Origin: Bacteriovoracaceae bacterium
Lineage (GTDB): Bacteria; Bdellovibrionota; Bacteriovoracia; Bacteriovoracales; Bacteriovoracaceae
Direction of reading: 5' to 3'
Length of the DNA: 64,000 nt
Assembly: GCA_013141065.1 (NCBI GenBank)
Contig: JABFRR010000008.1
Span: 563,464 to 627,463, forward strand
In this document: one piece after another, positions 1 to 10,363 of the stretch
How positions within the stretch are numbered: the first letter of the stretch is position 1
Layout: every line of letters starts with the position of its first letter
Translations under genes and position numbers: made by a program
The notes under the pieces: generated by a model
The model's database searches: none
What the model was told of the DNA's origin: nothing
Seen by the model: only the letters and a program-made list of their open reading frames with translations

Positions 1-1
1 T

Positions 2-286
2 AATCCAGATGATAAAAAAACAGATCAAGAAAAACCAAGCAAAAGTGAAAACGAAAAAGAGAATGAATTAAAAAAAGATCCCAAAGACCTTGAAAAGCCA
101 GAACGTCCGACTGAAGGACCTAGCTCAAGAGAAGAAAAAGAAAAAAAGATCGAACAGCAAAGAAAAATGGTAAAGACGCCTGCGATGATAAAACAAATAT
201 TAAGTGATGATCGTGAATTACAAAAAAAAATGATGGATACTTCAACTAGTGAAAGATCCTCTCAGAAGCCTAAGCGAGATTGGTAA
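2..286 (+). CDS. C-terminal end of a Lys/Glu-rich protein, probably a BatB/BatC-like TPR protein (5' end outside window)
   Basis: Open frame from base 2 (NPDDKKTDQEKPSK...KRDW*) ending in TAATG overlap with the batD-like gene; composition and position match BatC tails. Confidence 0.5.
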   Translation, partial: NPDDKKTDQEKPSKSENEKENELKKDPKDLEKPERPTEGPSSREEKEKKIEQQRKMVKTPAMIKQILSDDRELQKKMMDTSTSERSSQKPKRDW

Positions 287-1989
287 TGAAAATATTTATT
301 TGTGTTTTTAGTTTTATCCTAAGTACGTTTGCTTTTGCAGATGATGTAGATGTTGTAATTGAACCAAAAGAACCTATTGTGAATGAAAGTTTTTATGTAA
401 CATTTAAATTGAAAACATCAAGCAGCGAAGACCCCTATATTTCATTTACACCTTATGGTGTAACTGTTTTAGGGAAAAGATCTCAAGGGCTTTCAATCTC
501 TACAGTAGTAATTAATGGGAAATTTACTACCACCAAAGAACAAGCAGTAGTTTATGAGTTAATTGCAGAAAGAGCTGGGCAAGTCTACTTAAGAAATATC
601 AAAGTCGAGCTTGATGGAAAAACAATACCGGTAAAAGAACTACGAATAAGTGTACTAAATGAAGCACGTAAGGTTCCTGATGCTTTTATAGAAGCTGAAG
701 CCTCTAAGACAAAAGTATACCTAGGTGAAGGAATTGATGTAAATTATTACTTGTATTTTAAAAATTCAATTTCTGCCAATGATGTAAAAGAGTTTCCAAA
801 ACTTAACAAGTTTATTAAGCGCTTTCATCATATTAATTCTCCAATAGAATCTGTTCAATACAAAGGACAAGTATTACGTAGAATTTTAGCTTATTCTGCT
901 CGGCTGTATCCTGAAAAAATCGGGCTAGCTAGCCTTGATCCAATGAAAATATCAGTTCAGATCCCAGAAAGTGATTATAATGGTTTTGGCTTTGGCTCCC
1001 AGAGATATAAAAATAAAGATCTCTCTAGCCCCAGAATTGAAATTGAAGTCCTTCCTCTCCCATCAGAAGGAGTGCCGGCAAGCTTTACAGGGCTTGTAGG
1101 TGAACATGATTTTATTTTATCTGCACCCAAGTCTAGATATTTAATTAACGAGCCGATTGAAATAAAACTTGAGGTAAAAGGAAAAGGCGCTGTTGAAAAC
1201 TTAGATGCACCTGTTATATTTAGTGACAAAAATTTAGAGCAATTTGATACAAAATCTGAAGTTGCAGAACTTGGTTTTCAAGCTGCAAAAAAGGTATTTG
1301 AATATACACTTTTGGCGAGGGGCCCTGTTAAACTTGAAGCAAGAGAATTGGAACTTGCATATTTTGACCCATCAACCACGAAATATGTTGTAAAGAAAGT
1401 TTCTGTCCCGGCATTATTTGTAGATGGTACTGCTGCAGTCGGCCCAACGAAGGAAGAGGCAGTCGAAGCCAATCCTGAGCCAAATAGTACGAACAAAGAG
1501 AATTTATTAAATTCGTTTTTTAATAAAAATGCTAACTCACCTATTCAGGCGACCGGCCTCGTCTCTCCAACCTTACGCGGTGATGAAAATTGGCTCAAGA
1601 GTGGATTTGCTGTCTTTAATTGGGTGACATCTTTATTGATAACAATTTTATGCATTTCTTGGATTTATACCAGCCGTTCAAGTAATTCTGTAAATAGTAA
1701 GAAAAGCCTAATTGAAAAAGAGATTCAGACGTTAAAAAAGAAAGGTATGAATTATTCTAATTTGTATCAAGCATTGTCTCATTTAGATAAGTTTAATAAG
1801 ATGTCACAAGGTGGAGTCTCTATCATAAACATTGTAGAAGAAAGTGAATTGCCAAGTCCGAGCAAGGAATATTTTAGTAAGTCGCTAAAGGCATTAGAGG
1901 GAGTGACGTTTGGTGCAAATCAGTCCGGTCCTGCAAAGTTGCCAACATTTGAGCGCAAGCATTTTAAGGAATTATTAAAAAGTTTATGA
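286..1989 (+). CDS. BatD-like (oxygen tolerance) membrane protein
   Basis: Signal peptide, Ig-like region, C-terminal TM; ATG at 286 preferred over the TTG at 280 because it overlaps the preceding stop (TAATG). Confidence 0.75.
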   Translation: MKIFICVFSFILSTFAFADDVDVVIEPKEPIVNESFYVTFKLKTSSSEDPYISFTPYGVTVLGKRSQGLSISTVVINGKFTTTKEQAVVYELIAERAGQVYLRNIKVELDGKTIPVKELRISVLNEARKVPDAFIEAEASKTKVYLGEGIDVNYYLYFKNSISANDVKEFPKLNKFIKRFHHINSPIESVQYKGQVLRRILAYSARLYPEKIGLASLDPMKISVQIPESDYNGFGFGSQRYKNKDLSSPRIEIEVLPLPSEGVPASFTGLVGEHDFILSAPKSRYLINEPIEIKLEVKGKGAVENLDAPVIFSDKNLEQFDTKSEVAELGFQAAKKVFEYTLLARGPVKLEARELELAYFDPSTTKYVVKKVSVPALFVDGTAAVGPTKEEAVEANPEPNSTNKENLLNSFFNKNANSPIQATGLVSPTLRGDENWLKSGFAVFNWVTSLLITILCISWIYTSRSSNSVNSKKSLIEKEIQTLKKKGMNYSNLYQALSHLDKFNKMSQGGVSIINIVEESELPSPSKEYFSKSLKALEGVTFGANQSGPAKLPTFERKHFKELLKSL

Positions 1990-2918
1990 TTATTGTAAAA
2001 AAATTAGAAGAAATTAAGTCAGTTTATAATGAAAAAAAAATAAATGTAACCATTGGTAATTTTGATGGTGTTCATCTTGGACATAAAGAATTTTTATCTG
2101 AAATTAAAAAAGACTCAATTAGGTTTAATTCCAAATTTGTGGTTGTAACCTTTGTCCCTCATCCATTACAAATTTTACGTGCTCAGTCTGGCTTTTTAAT
2201 TAATACATTTGAAGAAAGACGTACGTTGCTTGAAGCCTGTGGCGTGGATTATTTACTTGAAATTGATTTCACTCGAGACTTTAGTACTCTAAGTCCAGAG
2301 GATTTTTTAACCAACTACATTTTTTCATTTTCAGGTATAGAAAAGATTTTTTTAGGACATGATTTCGCTTTTGGTGCAAATAAATCGGGTGACTTTAAAT
2401 TTGCCAAGGATTTTTGTGAATCAAAAAAAACCGAACTAATTCTCCAAAAAGAATTCAAAGTTGCCAACGAAGCAGTTTCTTCAACTGAAATCCGTAATGC
2501 TATTAGTACAGGAAACATCCCCAAGGCATCTTCTCTACTAGGTAGAGACTATTTTCTTTCTGGAAGAGTGATTAAAGGGGAAGGACGTGGAAAGAAAATT
2601 GGATTTCCAACTGCCAATATGGGGTATGACAAAGGGTTATTGATACCAATGAAAGGTGTTTATATCACACAAACTATAATTAACAATATGACTTATAACT
2701 CAATAACAAATATTGGATATAACCCAACATTTAATACTGGTTATGAGATTCATGTTGAAACACATTTGCTCGATTTCACCCTAGATATTTATGGAGAAGT
2801 TATCAAGGTAATGTTCTTAAAAAAAATTCGAGATGAGAAGAAGTTTCCAAGCGTAAATGATTTAGTTGAGCAAATTGATCTCGATGTAAAGATCGCGAGA
2901 GAATATTTCAAAAAATAA
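1986..2918 (+). CDS. ribF: Bifunctional riboflavin kinase/FAD synthetase
   Basis: VTIGNFDGVHLGHKEF, FLGHDFAFGANKSGD, GRGKKIGFPTANM motifs. Confidence 0.95.
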   Translation: MIIVKKLEEIKSVYNEKKINVTIGNFDGVHLGHKEFLSEIKKDSIRFNSKFVVVTFVPHPLQILRAQSGFLINTFEERRTLLEACGVDYLLEIDFTRDFSTLSPEDFLTNYIFSFSGIEKIFLGHDFAFGANKSGDFKFAKDFCESKKTELILQKEFKVANEAVSSTEIRNAISTGNIPKASSLLGRDYFLSGRVIKGEGRGKKIGFPTANMGYDKGLLIPMKGVYITQTIINNMTYNSITNIGYNPTFNTGYEIHVETHLLDFTLDIYGEVIKVMFLKKIRDEKKFPSVNDLVEQIDLDVKIAREYFKK

Positions 2919-3052
2919 ATCTATCAACTATTTTTGGTAGAATTTTATCAATCAAAGTTTAATCAACAAATACTTAAGAATATTAAAGATCGCAATAATA
3001 TCTCCGATAAGTTGTTTAAATATCGTAGAAATTTTTGAGATGAAACAATCAT

Positions 3053-4729
3053 ATGTTTAGAAAAGAATTCGTGGATGTAATTACAAAAACGGGAATGGTT
3101 CCAATAAAGGATCTTCGCCCTCTTGTTGTTGATCGCGATCCAAAGGTAATTACTGAATTAGCGCTTTTGGATTTTAAATTTTTCGATGACATTCGCTTTG
3201 CCAAGCAAGTAGCAGAAAGTTACGGACTTACTTATATTGATTTATCTAAAGCCAAAATTTCTGACAAAATGCTTAAGCTGATAAGAAAAAGTGAAATTAT
3301 AAAATATCGAGTTTTGCCAATCCAAAAAAACTCTAAAGCCGTTTCCCTCGCGATATTTGATCCTTCCTTGATGAAAATCCAAAGTGAACTTCAGTCACTT
3401 TTTCAATACCCTGTCGAATTTATTTTAACAAATATTTCTTCATGGGCCGAAATTTTTTCTCGTGTCGCCGACAGCATGGAAGATGTTTTAGACACTATCC
3501 GTGAAATAAAGGCAGATCATGCAAAGAAAGATGACAATATAAACGAAGATGATATCGGCGATGATGTTATTCGTTATGTAAATAGAATTTTAGCAGAAGC
3601 TTATATTCTCAAATGTTCTGATATACATATTGAGCCTTATGAAAATAACTTTCGAATACGCTATCGCCAAGATGGAAGCTTGGTAGAATCAGCCAAACCA
3701 CCGCGAAGCTTAATGTTGCCAATTATTTCCAGAGTCAAGATTTTAGCTCAGATGGATATTTCTGAAAGACGTAAGCCACAAGATGGTCGAATAAAGTTAG
3801 AAGTTGCCGGTAAGCCAATCGATTATCGTGTCTCTTCATTGCCAACGCTTTTTGGTGAAAAAATAGTTTTACGACTTCTTGATTCTTCAAACTTGCAACT
3901 TGATATGACTAAGCTGGGATTTGAACCAAAACAAATTGATGTCTTCAAGGAAGGTATTTATAAACCGTATGGTATGTGTTTGGTTACGGGACCAACTGGT
4001 TCTGGAAAGACTACGACACTTTATTCTGCTTTGGCTGAATTAAATAAAATCGATACAAATATTTCTACAGCAGAAGATCCAGTTGAGTTTAACTTAGAAG
4101 GTATTAATCAGGTCAACGTTAAAAAAGACATTGGACTAACGTTTGCGGCAGCACTTAAATCATTTCTACGACAAGATCCTGACATTATCATGGTGGGAGA
4201 AATTCGAGACCATGAGGTTGGAGAAATTGCTGTTGAAGCTGCTCTCACCGGCCACTTGGTGCTTTCTACTCTGCACACCAATGATGCTCCAAGTACAATA
4301 ACAAGACTTATTAATATGGGTATTGAGCCTTTTCTTGTTGCAGCTGCACTTAACGTTGTTGTAGCTCAAAGACTTTGTCGCAAGGTTTGTAAAGACTGTA
4401 AAGAGCTCGATGCGTCTGCAACTAAAGAAGCCCTCGTTGCTTGTGGAATTTCACCTGCATCAGCAGAGAAGATTACTGCGTATAAAGGTAAGGGTTGTCA
4501 AACTTGTAACAACACTGGATACAAGGGACGAGTTGCTATTTATGAAGTATTAGAAGTTACTCCTGCAATTAAAGAAATATTATTAAGAAATGGATCTGCT
4601 GATGAAATTAAAAGACAGGCCATTAAAGATGGAATGAAGACTTTAAGAATGTCAGCTTTAACAAAAGTGGCACTTGGTCAAACAACAATGGAAGAGGCTG
4701 TATCAAATTCAGCATCTGATAAAATGTAG
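3053..4729 (+). CDS. pilB: Type IV pilus assembly ATPase PilB
   Basis: GspE/PilB N-domain, Walker A GPTGSGKTTTLYSAL, CRKVCKDC...CQTC zinc motif. Confidence 0.93.
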   Translation: MFRKEFVDVITKTGMVPIKDLRPLVVDRDPKVITELALLDFKFFDDIRFAKQVAESYGLTYIDLSKAKISDKMLKLIRKSEIIKYRVLPIQKNSKAVSLAIFDPSLMKIQSELQSLFQYPVEFILTNISSWAEIFSRVADSMEDVLDTIREIKADHAKKDDNINEDDIGDDVIRYVNRILAEAYILKCSDIHIEPYENNFRIRYRQDGSLVESAKPPRSLMLPIISRVKILAQMDISERRKPQDGRIKLEVAGKPIDYRVSSLPTLFGEKIVLRLLDSSNLQLDMTKLGFEPKQIDVFKEGIYKPYGMCLVTGPTGSGKTTTLYSALAELNKIDTNISTAEDPVEFNLEGINQVNVKKDIGLTFAAALKSFLRQDPDIIMVGEIRDHEVGEIAVEAALTGHLVLSTLHTNDAPSTITRLINMGIEPFLVAAALNVVVAQRLCRKVCKDCKELDASATKEALVACGISPASAEKITAYKGKGCQTCNNTGYKGRVAIYEVLEVTPAIKEILLRNGSADEIKRQAIKDGMKTLRMSALTKVALGQTTMEEAVSNSASDKM

Positions 4730-4737
4730 GATGAAAA

Positions 4738-5880
4738 ATGGTTGATGAATCAAAGACGAGAAATGGAACCTCCACCGTCACGCAAACTGCTCATAGCGGA
4801 GCGAATGAAAATTTAAAAATCCAGCAGCTCTTTAAGCTGATGGTAGATAGCAATGCTTCTGATTTACATGTGACTTCTGGCACTTCACCGGGACTAAGAG
4901 TTCACGGAGAAGTTATCCGTGTAAAAACAGCACCGCTCTCTGGTGAAGATACTAAAAGATTAATTTATCAAATTTTAACAGAAGACCAAAAAAATGAATT
5001 TGAAAAAAAATTAGAACTCGATTTCTCATTTGGTATTAAAGGGCTAGCTCGTTTCAGAGCAAACGTCTTTAATTCAAAGGGAGCAGTCGCAGCTGTGTTC
5101 CGAGTTATTCCAAGCATTATTCCAGATTTTAAAACACTCAACTTGCCAAATGTTCTATTAAAAATGTGTGATGTGAGTAACGGACTAGTTCTTGTTACTG
5201 GGCCTACAGGTTCGGGTAAATCTACAACTCTTGCTGCCCTAATTGATTATCTAAATCAACATGAAGCTGGACATATTATTACCCTTGAAGATCCGGTTGA
5301 ATTCGTTCATCAGCATAAATCATGTCTGGTGAACCAAAGAGAAATTGGAAGTGATTCACTTTCTTTTAGTAGTGCTCTTAAAAGTTTACTCAGACAAGAT
5401 CCAGACATTGTTCTTGTGGGAGAGTTAAGAGATCAGGAAACGATTGAAGCAGCTTTAACAATTGCAGAGACTGGCCACTTGGTTTTTGGAACTCTTCACA
5501 CGAACTCATGTGTTCAGACTATCAATCGAGTTATTAACGTTTTCCCCGCTCATCAGCAAATTCAAATTCGTACACTTATGTCATTTGTTCTTCAGGGAAT
5601 AGTATCTCAGCAACTTATTGCCAAATCTTTTGAGAAAGGACGAGTTGCTGCAATGGAAATCTTAGTTCCAACACCAGGTATTCGAAATTTAATTCGTGAA
5701 GATAAACTTCATCAGGTTTATTCTCAAATGCAAATCGGGCAAGATAAGTCCGGAATGGTGACAATGAACCAAAGTTTAAAAAAACATGTTGATACCGGCG
5801 CCATCACGGCAGAAGTAGCTATGGGATATTCGAATGCACCAGAAGAACTAGCGACTCAACTTGGTATGAAGGTTAAGTAG
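4738..5880 (+). CDS. pilT: Twitching motility/pilus retraction ATPase PilT
   Basis: DLHVTSG, Walker A GPTGSGKSTTLAALID, LRDQETIEAAL. Confidence 0.95.
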   Translation: MVDESKTRNGTSTVTQTAHSGANENLKIQQLFKLMVDSNASDLHVTSGTSPGLRVHGEVIRVKTAPLSGEDTKRLIYQILTEDQKNEFEKKLELDFSFGIKGLARFRANVFNSKGAVAAVFRVIPSIIPDFKTLNLPNVLLKMCDVSNGLVLVTGPTGSGKSTTLAALIDYLNQHEAGHIITLEDPVEFVHQHKSCLVNQREIGSDSLSFSSALKSLLRQDPDIVLVGELRDQETIEAALTIAETGHLVFGTLHTNSCVQTINRVINVFPAHQQIQIRTLMSFVLQGIVSQQLIAKSFEKGRVAAMEILVPTPGIRNLIREDKLHQVYSQMQIGQDKSGMVTMNQSLKKHVDTGAITAEVAMGYSNAPEELATQLGMKVK

Positions 5881-5884
5881 TTTT

Positions 5885-7099
5885 ATGGCAATATTTAAAT
5901 ATGAAGGGATGGATGCGAACGGAAAAAAGGTATTGGGGCAAATAGATGCCTTGACTGAAAAAGAAGTTCGTAAAGTCTTACGTTCCCAAAGTATTAGAGT
6001 TAAAAAAATAATTGCACCAGGACTCCTCGAGTTTGACTTCGGTGCATGGTTGGTGGCGAAGGGCTTTGGTACTTCAGTAGCGCCAAAAGAATTAGCAAGT
6101 TTTACAAAACAGCTCTCTGTCATGATCAGTGCAGGCGTGCCTATCTTACAGTCTTTGGAAATTCTCTATCGATCTGAAAAAAATATAGCTCTTAAAACTG
6201 CCATTAAGCAAATTGCGACGGATGTTGGTGAAGGTAAAACGATTTCTGAGTCCATGGCGACATTGCAACCTTTTTCAAAGCTTTATTGTAACTTAGTTAA
6301 AGCAGGTGAAGCCGGTGGTATATTAGATCAAATTTTAAAGAAGCTCGCTATTCATATGGAAAAAGCAGAAAAAACAAAGGCACAAATTAAATCAGCAATG
6401 ATGTATCCATCAATAGTTGTCAGTGTTGGGACACTTGTTATTTGGGGTATGATGGTTTTTGTTGTTCCGCAGTTTACAGGAATGCTTAAAGAAACAGGAC
6501 AAGAACTTCCTTGGATAACTAAATTTGTAATTGATACCTCGAATTTTTTGGGGACCTATACTCCCATTATGATTCCTGGGGCTATAATAGGCTTAGTATT
6601 GTTTTTAAATTATATAAAAACGCCAGTTGGAAAAGTTATGTGGGATAACTTCAGCATGCGTATGCCCCTCTTTGGTAAAATTATCATCAAGGGTAACTTG
6701 AGTGGCTTTTCAAATACTCTTTCAACATTATTATCAGCCGGTGTTTCTTTAATTGATGCCTTAGATATTTGTATTGAAACGCTAGATAATACTGTTATTG
6801 CCAACGATATTAGTGAAGTGAAGAAAAAAGTTATCGAAGGTAAGACTATCACTGAACCCCTAAGTAAGATTGAATATTTTCCAGAGCTAGTTACTCAGAT
6901 GATTCGAGTAGGTGAGCAAACTGGTCAAATAGATCAAATGCTAGCAAGAGTTGCCGAGGTCTTTGAAGATGAAGTGGATCAACTTATTGGATCTATGACA
7001 AAAATGATAGAACCTATTATTATTGTGGTACTTGGTGGAATCATAGCGGCAATATTAGTTGCCATGTATTTGCCAATGTTCATGTCGGCCGGTGCTTAA
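5885..7099 (+). CDS. pilC: Type IV pilus inner membrane platform protein PilC
   Basis: FTKQLSVMISAGVPI and duplicated GspF domain, three TM helices. Confidence 0.95.
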   Translation: MAIFKYEGMDANGKKVLGQIDALTEKEVRKVLRSQSIRVKKIIAPGLLEFDFGAWLVAKGFGTSVAPKELASFTKQLSVMISAGVPILQSLEILYRSEKNIALKTAIKQIATDVGEGKTISESMATLQPFSKLYCNLVKAGEAGGILDQILKKLAIHMEKAEKTKAQIKSAMMYPSIVVSVGTLVIWGMMVFVVPQFTGMLKETGQELPWITKFVIDTSNFLGTYTPIMIPGAIIGLVLFLNYIKTPVGKVMWDNFSMRMPLFGKIIIKGNLSGFSNTLSTLLSAGVSLIDALDICIETLDNTVIANDISEVKKKVIEGKTITEPLSKIEYFPELVTQMIRVGEQTGQIDQMLARVAEVFEDEVDQLIGSMTKMIEPIIIVVLGGIIAAILVAMYLPMFMSAGA

Positions 7100-7296
7100 G
7101 AGTGTTTTTTAACATTAAGATATTGTTAGAAAATGACGATGAATTAAAAAAAAGAACAAATTTTTTAGTTTACGTATAAAATAAAGATACAAATTTTATT
7201 GATTTAATTAGTGATGCTCTTAATTGTATCAACTAACTAATGAGATAAAAGAATATAAACTATCAGATCTTAATTCTGATAAAAAAGGAGTTTTCT

Positions 7297-7857
7297 ATGA
7301 AGAAGTTACTTTCGAATCCGAAGGGGTTCACCTTGGTCGAGCTCATGGTCGTTGTTGCCATTATTGGTATTTTGTCAGCTATCGCAGTTCCAAACTTTAA
7401 AAAGTATCAAGCAAAATCAAAACAATCTGAAGCAAAAATTCAATTGGCTGCAGTTTATTCTACAGAAGTTGGAGCGAATTCGGATTACGACACCTATGCT
7501 TCTTGTATTCTTGACCTTGGTTATGATAGACCGCCAAAAGGATATTATATTGTTGGGTTTAGTGTAGTAGACGCAGCTTCGAGAACTCAAGTAAACAACC
7601 GTTCGGGAAGTACAATTTGTACAAACGCACTTGCTTCTACTGCAGTTACTCCGGGCCCAGCACTTGGTGCACATGTAAAAGCAAACACATCAGGAGCAGC
7701 TGTATTACCTGCGGCAGCTCAGATCACTTCTGTGGCACCTAGCTCTACAGTTTTTACTGCAGGAGCTTCAGGAAACATTGCACCAGGTTCTGTTATTTGG
7801 GATAGATGGACAATTGACCAAGCAAAAAGTCTTATCAACACAGTTGTTGATCTTTAA
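7297..7857 (+). CDS. pilA: Type IV major prepilin
   Basis: Class III signal [26 protein letters not shown]; strong SD (aaaaggag) upstream. Confidence 0.93.
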   Translation: MKKLLSNPKGFTLVELMVVVAIIGILSAIAVPNFKKYQAKSKQSEAKIQLAAVYSTEVGANSDYDTYASCILDLGYDRPPKGYYIVGFSVVDAASRTQVNNRSGSTICTNALASTAVTPGPALGAHVKANTSGAAVLPAAAQITSVAPSSTVFTAGASGNIAPGSVIWDRWTIDQAKSLINTVVDL

Positions 7858-7877
7858 TTCATAAGTTTCAAAAACAA

Positions 7878-7916
7878 GAAGGCTGCACAGTTAATTTTGT
7901 GCAGCCTTCTTTTTTA
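7878..7916. terminator. Bidirectional intrinsic terminator between pilA and the convergent TPR gene
   Basis: GAAGGCTGCACA-gttaatttt-TGTGCAGCCTTC followed by T-run on + and by an A-run (T-run on -) on the other side. Confidence 0.85.
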
Positions 7917-8712
7917 TCCTATAGGGACTCCAAGACTCCAGCGCGACATATTTTCCAAGATTATTTCGTAGGTATTTGTTTCCACTTAGATCGGTAGTAT
8001 TGCAATTATTTTTTTCTAAATTTAAGCACTCCAAATCTTTTTCGGCTTTAATTGCATATAAATTACTTAAAATCTTATAAGCCAAAGGGTTATTTTTAAC
8101 CTTTAGTTGGTTATATATTTCTGACAATACAATAAATGCATTATCGAGGTTTCCCTGAGAAGACTCAATCCGCGCAAGTGAAGTAAGTAAGAGAGGATTA
8201 ACATTTGGTTGTGCCTTTAACGATTTAAGTACTCTGGCTGCAGTTACGTAATCTTCAGCTTCAAAGTGAAAATGAAAAGCCGCATTTTTTAATAGCAAGT
8301 AGTTTGAAGGATAGTGCTCAAGTCCCTTTTGATATATTAAACTAGCGCCGGGTATATCATCTTTAATAATCGATAAATATGGCCCACCGAAAGTATATGT
8401 TTCCAAAAACTTAGGCTCTAAAAATGTAATAGTTTCAAATCTTAAAAACATCCAAGAGTTTAAATCTTTCTTTTTGTAATGTTCAACATCACTTTCTAAA
8501 ATCGTTGCAATCCAATATAGTGATGAAATTAATCTTTTTTGACCGAAGTGAAAAAGGTCCCAGACTTTTTTATCAAAGTTTATACTGCTGTTTTGTCTAG
8601 AAATAAAAATTGGAGGTTTGGTGCTTTGGCTGGAAATATAATTCGCCAAACCCAAACTGAAGAGAATTGATGAAGTGAATATTATATTGTTAATGTATTT
8701 ACTATTTCTCAT
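7891..8712 (-). CDS. Membrane-anchored TPR protein in the pilus locus (PilG-like by position)
   Basis: N-terminal hydrophobic segment, TPR-like helices; lies between pilA and the ABC genes as in the Myxococcus pilA-pilGHI-pilD order. Confidence 0.5.
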   Translation of the reverse strand: MRNSKYINNIIFTSSILFSLGLANYISSQSTKPPIFISRQNSSINFDKKVWDLFHFGQKRLISSLYWIATILESDVEHYKKKDLNSWMFLRFETITFLEPKFLETYTFGGPYLSIIKDDIPGASLIYQKGLEHYPSNYLLLKNAAFHFHFEAEDYVTAARVLKSLKAQPNVNPLLLTSLARIESSQGNLDNAFIVLSEIYNQLKVKNNPLAYKILSNLYAIKAEKDLECLNLEKNNCNTTDLSGNKYLRNNLGKYVALESWSPYRIKKKAAQN

Positions 8713-8733
8713 GAGTCTTTATACTATGTTAAT

Positions 8734-9597
8734 ATGATTCAATTTTTAAATATATCTAAAAAGTTTCAAAATAACTTCTGGGAAAAAGAGTTTAATGCAC
8801 TTTCAAGTGTAAGTTTCAGCATTAACCAGGGTGAACTAGTCGGATTCTTGGGAGCCAATGGTGCGGGAAAAACAACTTTAATAAAGTGCTTGATGGATTT
8901 TAGTCGTCAAGATTCTGGAGAAATTGTTTTTGATTCGACAATCCTTGGAAATAATCAAGCTGAAATTAAATCCAATATAGGCTATTTGCCAGAGCGTGCT
9001 TATCTTTATCAGCATTTAACGGGCAGAGAGTTTTTAGAATATGCAGGATCCTTAAGCAATGTTTCAAGGAATAATCTTAATTCACTTATAAAAATATGGT
9101 CTGAAAAAATTCAGATAGACCATGCTCTCGATAGACATATTCGGGGCTATTCAAAGGGCATGCAGCAGCGCTTAGGTTTTATTAGTGCTTTAATTCATAA
9201 GCCAAAATTTCTCGTATTAGATGAGCCACTTTCAGGACTAGATCCGATTGGCAGAAGGGATTTTAAAAAAATTTTAAAAGAATTAAATGATGAAGGAACG
9301 ACAATTTTCTTTAGTAGTCACATAGTTTCAGATGTAGAAGAAATTTGTAAAAAAGTGGTTTTTATTGAAAAAGGTAAGTTGATTTATAATGGAAGCATAG
9401 AAGAACTTATTTTAAAAAATTCTAATGACATGTATGTAATAAGTTATGAGATTGATAACAAAATTCATCAAATTCAAGTCAACGAAACTCAAAAAATATC
9501 CAAATTAACAGAATTGCTAAATAGTAAAATTAATTTACTTGGACTCGAAAAAGATAAATTAAGCTTAGAAGAAATTATATACAAGATAAAAAAATGA
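8734..9597 (+). CDS. ABC transporter ATP-binding protein (PilH-like by context)
   Basis: Walker A GANGAGKTT, signature YSKGMQQRLG, Walker B FLVLDEPLSGLDP. Confidence 0.9.
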   Translation: MIQFLNISKKFQNNFWEKEFNALSSVSFSINQGELVGFLGANGAGKTTLIKCLMDFSRQDSGEIVFDSTILGNNQAEIKSNIGYLPERAYLYQHLTGREFLEYAGSLSNVSRNNLNSLIKIWSEKIQIDHALDRHIRGYSKGMQQRLGFISALIHKPKFLVLDEPLSGLDPIGRRDFKKILKELNDEGTTIFFSSHIVSDVEEICKKVVFIEKGKLIYNGSIEELILKNSNDMYVISYEIDNKIHQIQVNETQKISKLTELLNSKINLLGLEKDKLSLEEIIYKIKK

Positions 9598-10361
9598 AAA
9601 ATTTAATAAACGTAGCAAAGTATACATTTTTGGAAGTTTATCGAAGCAAGCTAATGATTAGTCTTGTATTTTTAGCGTTCGGACTAGTGCTGGTAAGCTA
9701 TATTGCTTCAGAATTTGCATACGGCGCACCAGGAAAGGTGTCTTTAGATATCGGGCTGGGATTTATGAGTCTTTCGAATTTAATAATTGCAATTTTTATT
9801 GGCTCAACTCTTTTAAGTCGTGAAATAGAGCAACGAACGCTTTATATGATTATTTCTAGACCGATTTCAAGGCCCTCTTTTTTAATGGGGAAAATACTGG
9901 GTTTATCAAGTTTTTTACTTATTAATACTTTTATACTTGGTTCACTGAGTATTATTTTATTTATACTCCACGGTGGTGATTTTGAAAAACTTTTTATATG
10001 GACAATATATTTTTCATTCATAGAAGCCTTAGTTGTTCTCGTTTTTGCTGTCTTGTTTTCATTAATCACTAATACAACACTTTCGGTAGTATTTAGTATA
10101 TGTATATTTATTGTGGGGCATGCATTAAATGAAACATCAAAATTAATTTTCACTAAGATCTCACCATTCTTTACTAAGATTGTTGAAATTTCTTTTGTCT
10201 TTGTTCCAAATTTTTATCGACTAAACTTAAAGGATTATGTTTTATATAATCAAAAAATCTCTCAAACATACCTCATGCAGACTCAGCTATATATTGTGTT
10301 TTATTTAATTGCACTTTTGTTTCTAATAACCCTAATCTTTAAAAATAAAAACTTGGATTAA
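9594..10361 (+). CDS. ABC-2 type permease (PilI-like by context)
   Basis: Six hydrophobic segments, overlaps the ATPase stop. Confidence 0.85.
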   Translation: MKNLINVAKYTFLEVYRSKLMISLVFLAFGLVLVSYIASEFAYGAPGKVSLDIGLGFMSLSNLIIAIFIGSTLLSREIEQRTLYMIISRPISRPSFLMGKILGLSSFLLINTFILGSLSIILFILHGGDFEKLFIWTIYFSFIEALVVLVFAVLFSLITNTTLSVVFSICIFIVGHALNETSKLIFTKISPFFTKIVEISFVFVPNFYRLNLKDYVLYNQKISQTYLMQTQLYIVFYLIALLFLITLIFKNKNLD

Positions 10362-10363
10362 GC

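Noticed and set aside
975-1496. Minus-strand ORFs of 84 and 72 aa inside the batD-like gene
   Set aside because: Fully antisense to a well-supported CDS with Ser/Pro-rich compositional translation; typical spurious shadows. The same applies to the many other short antisense ORFs in the track.
7352-7674. ORFs overlapping pilA on both strands (71 and 85 aa)
   Set aside because: Alternative frames of the pilin gene with no independent start signal or recognisable domain.
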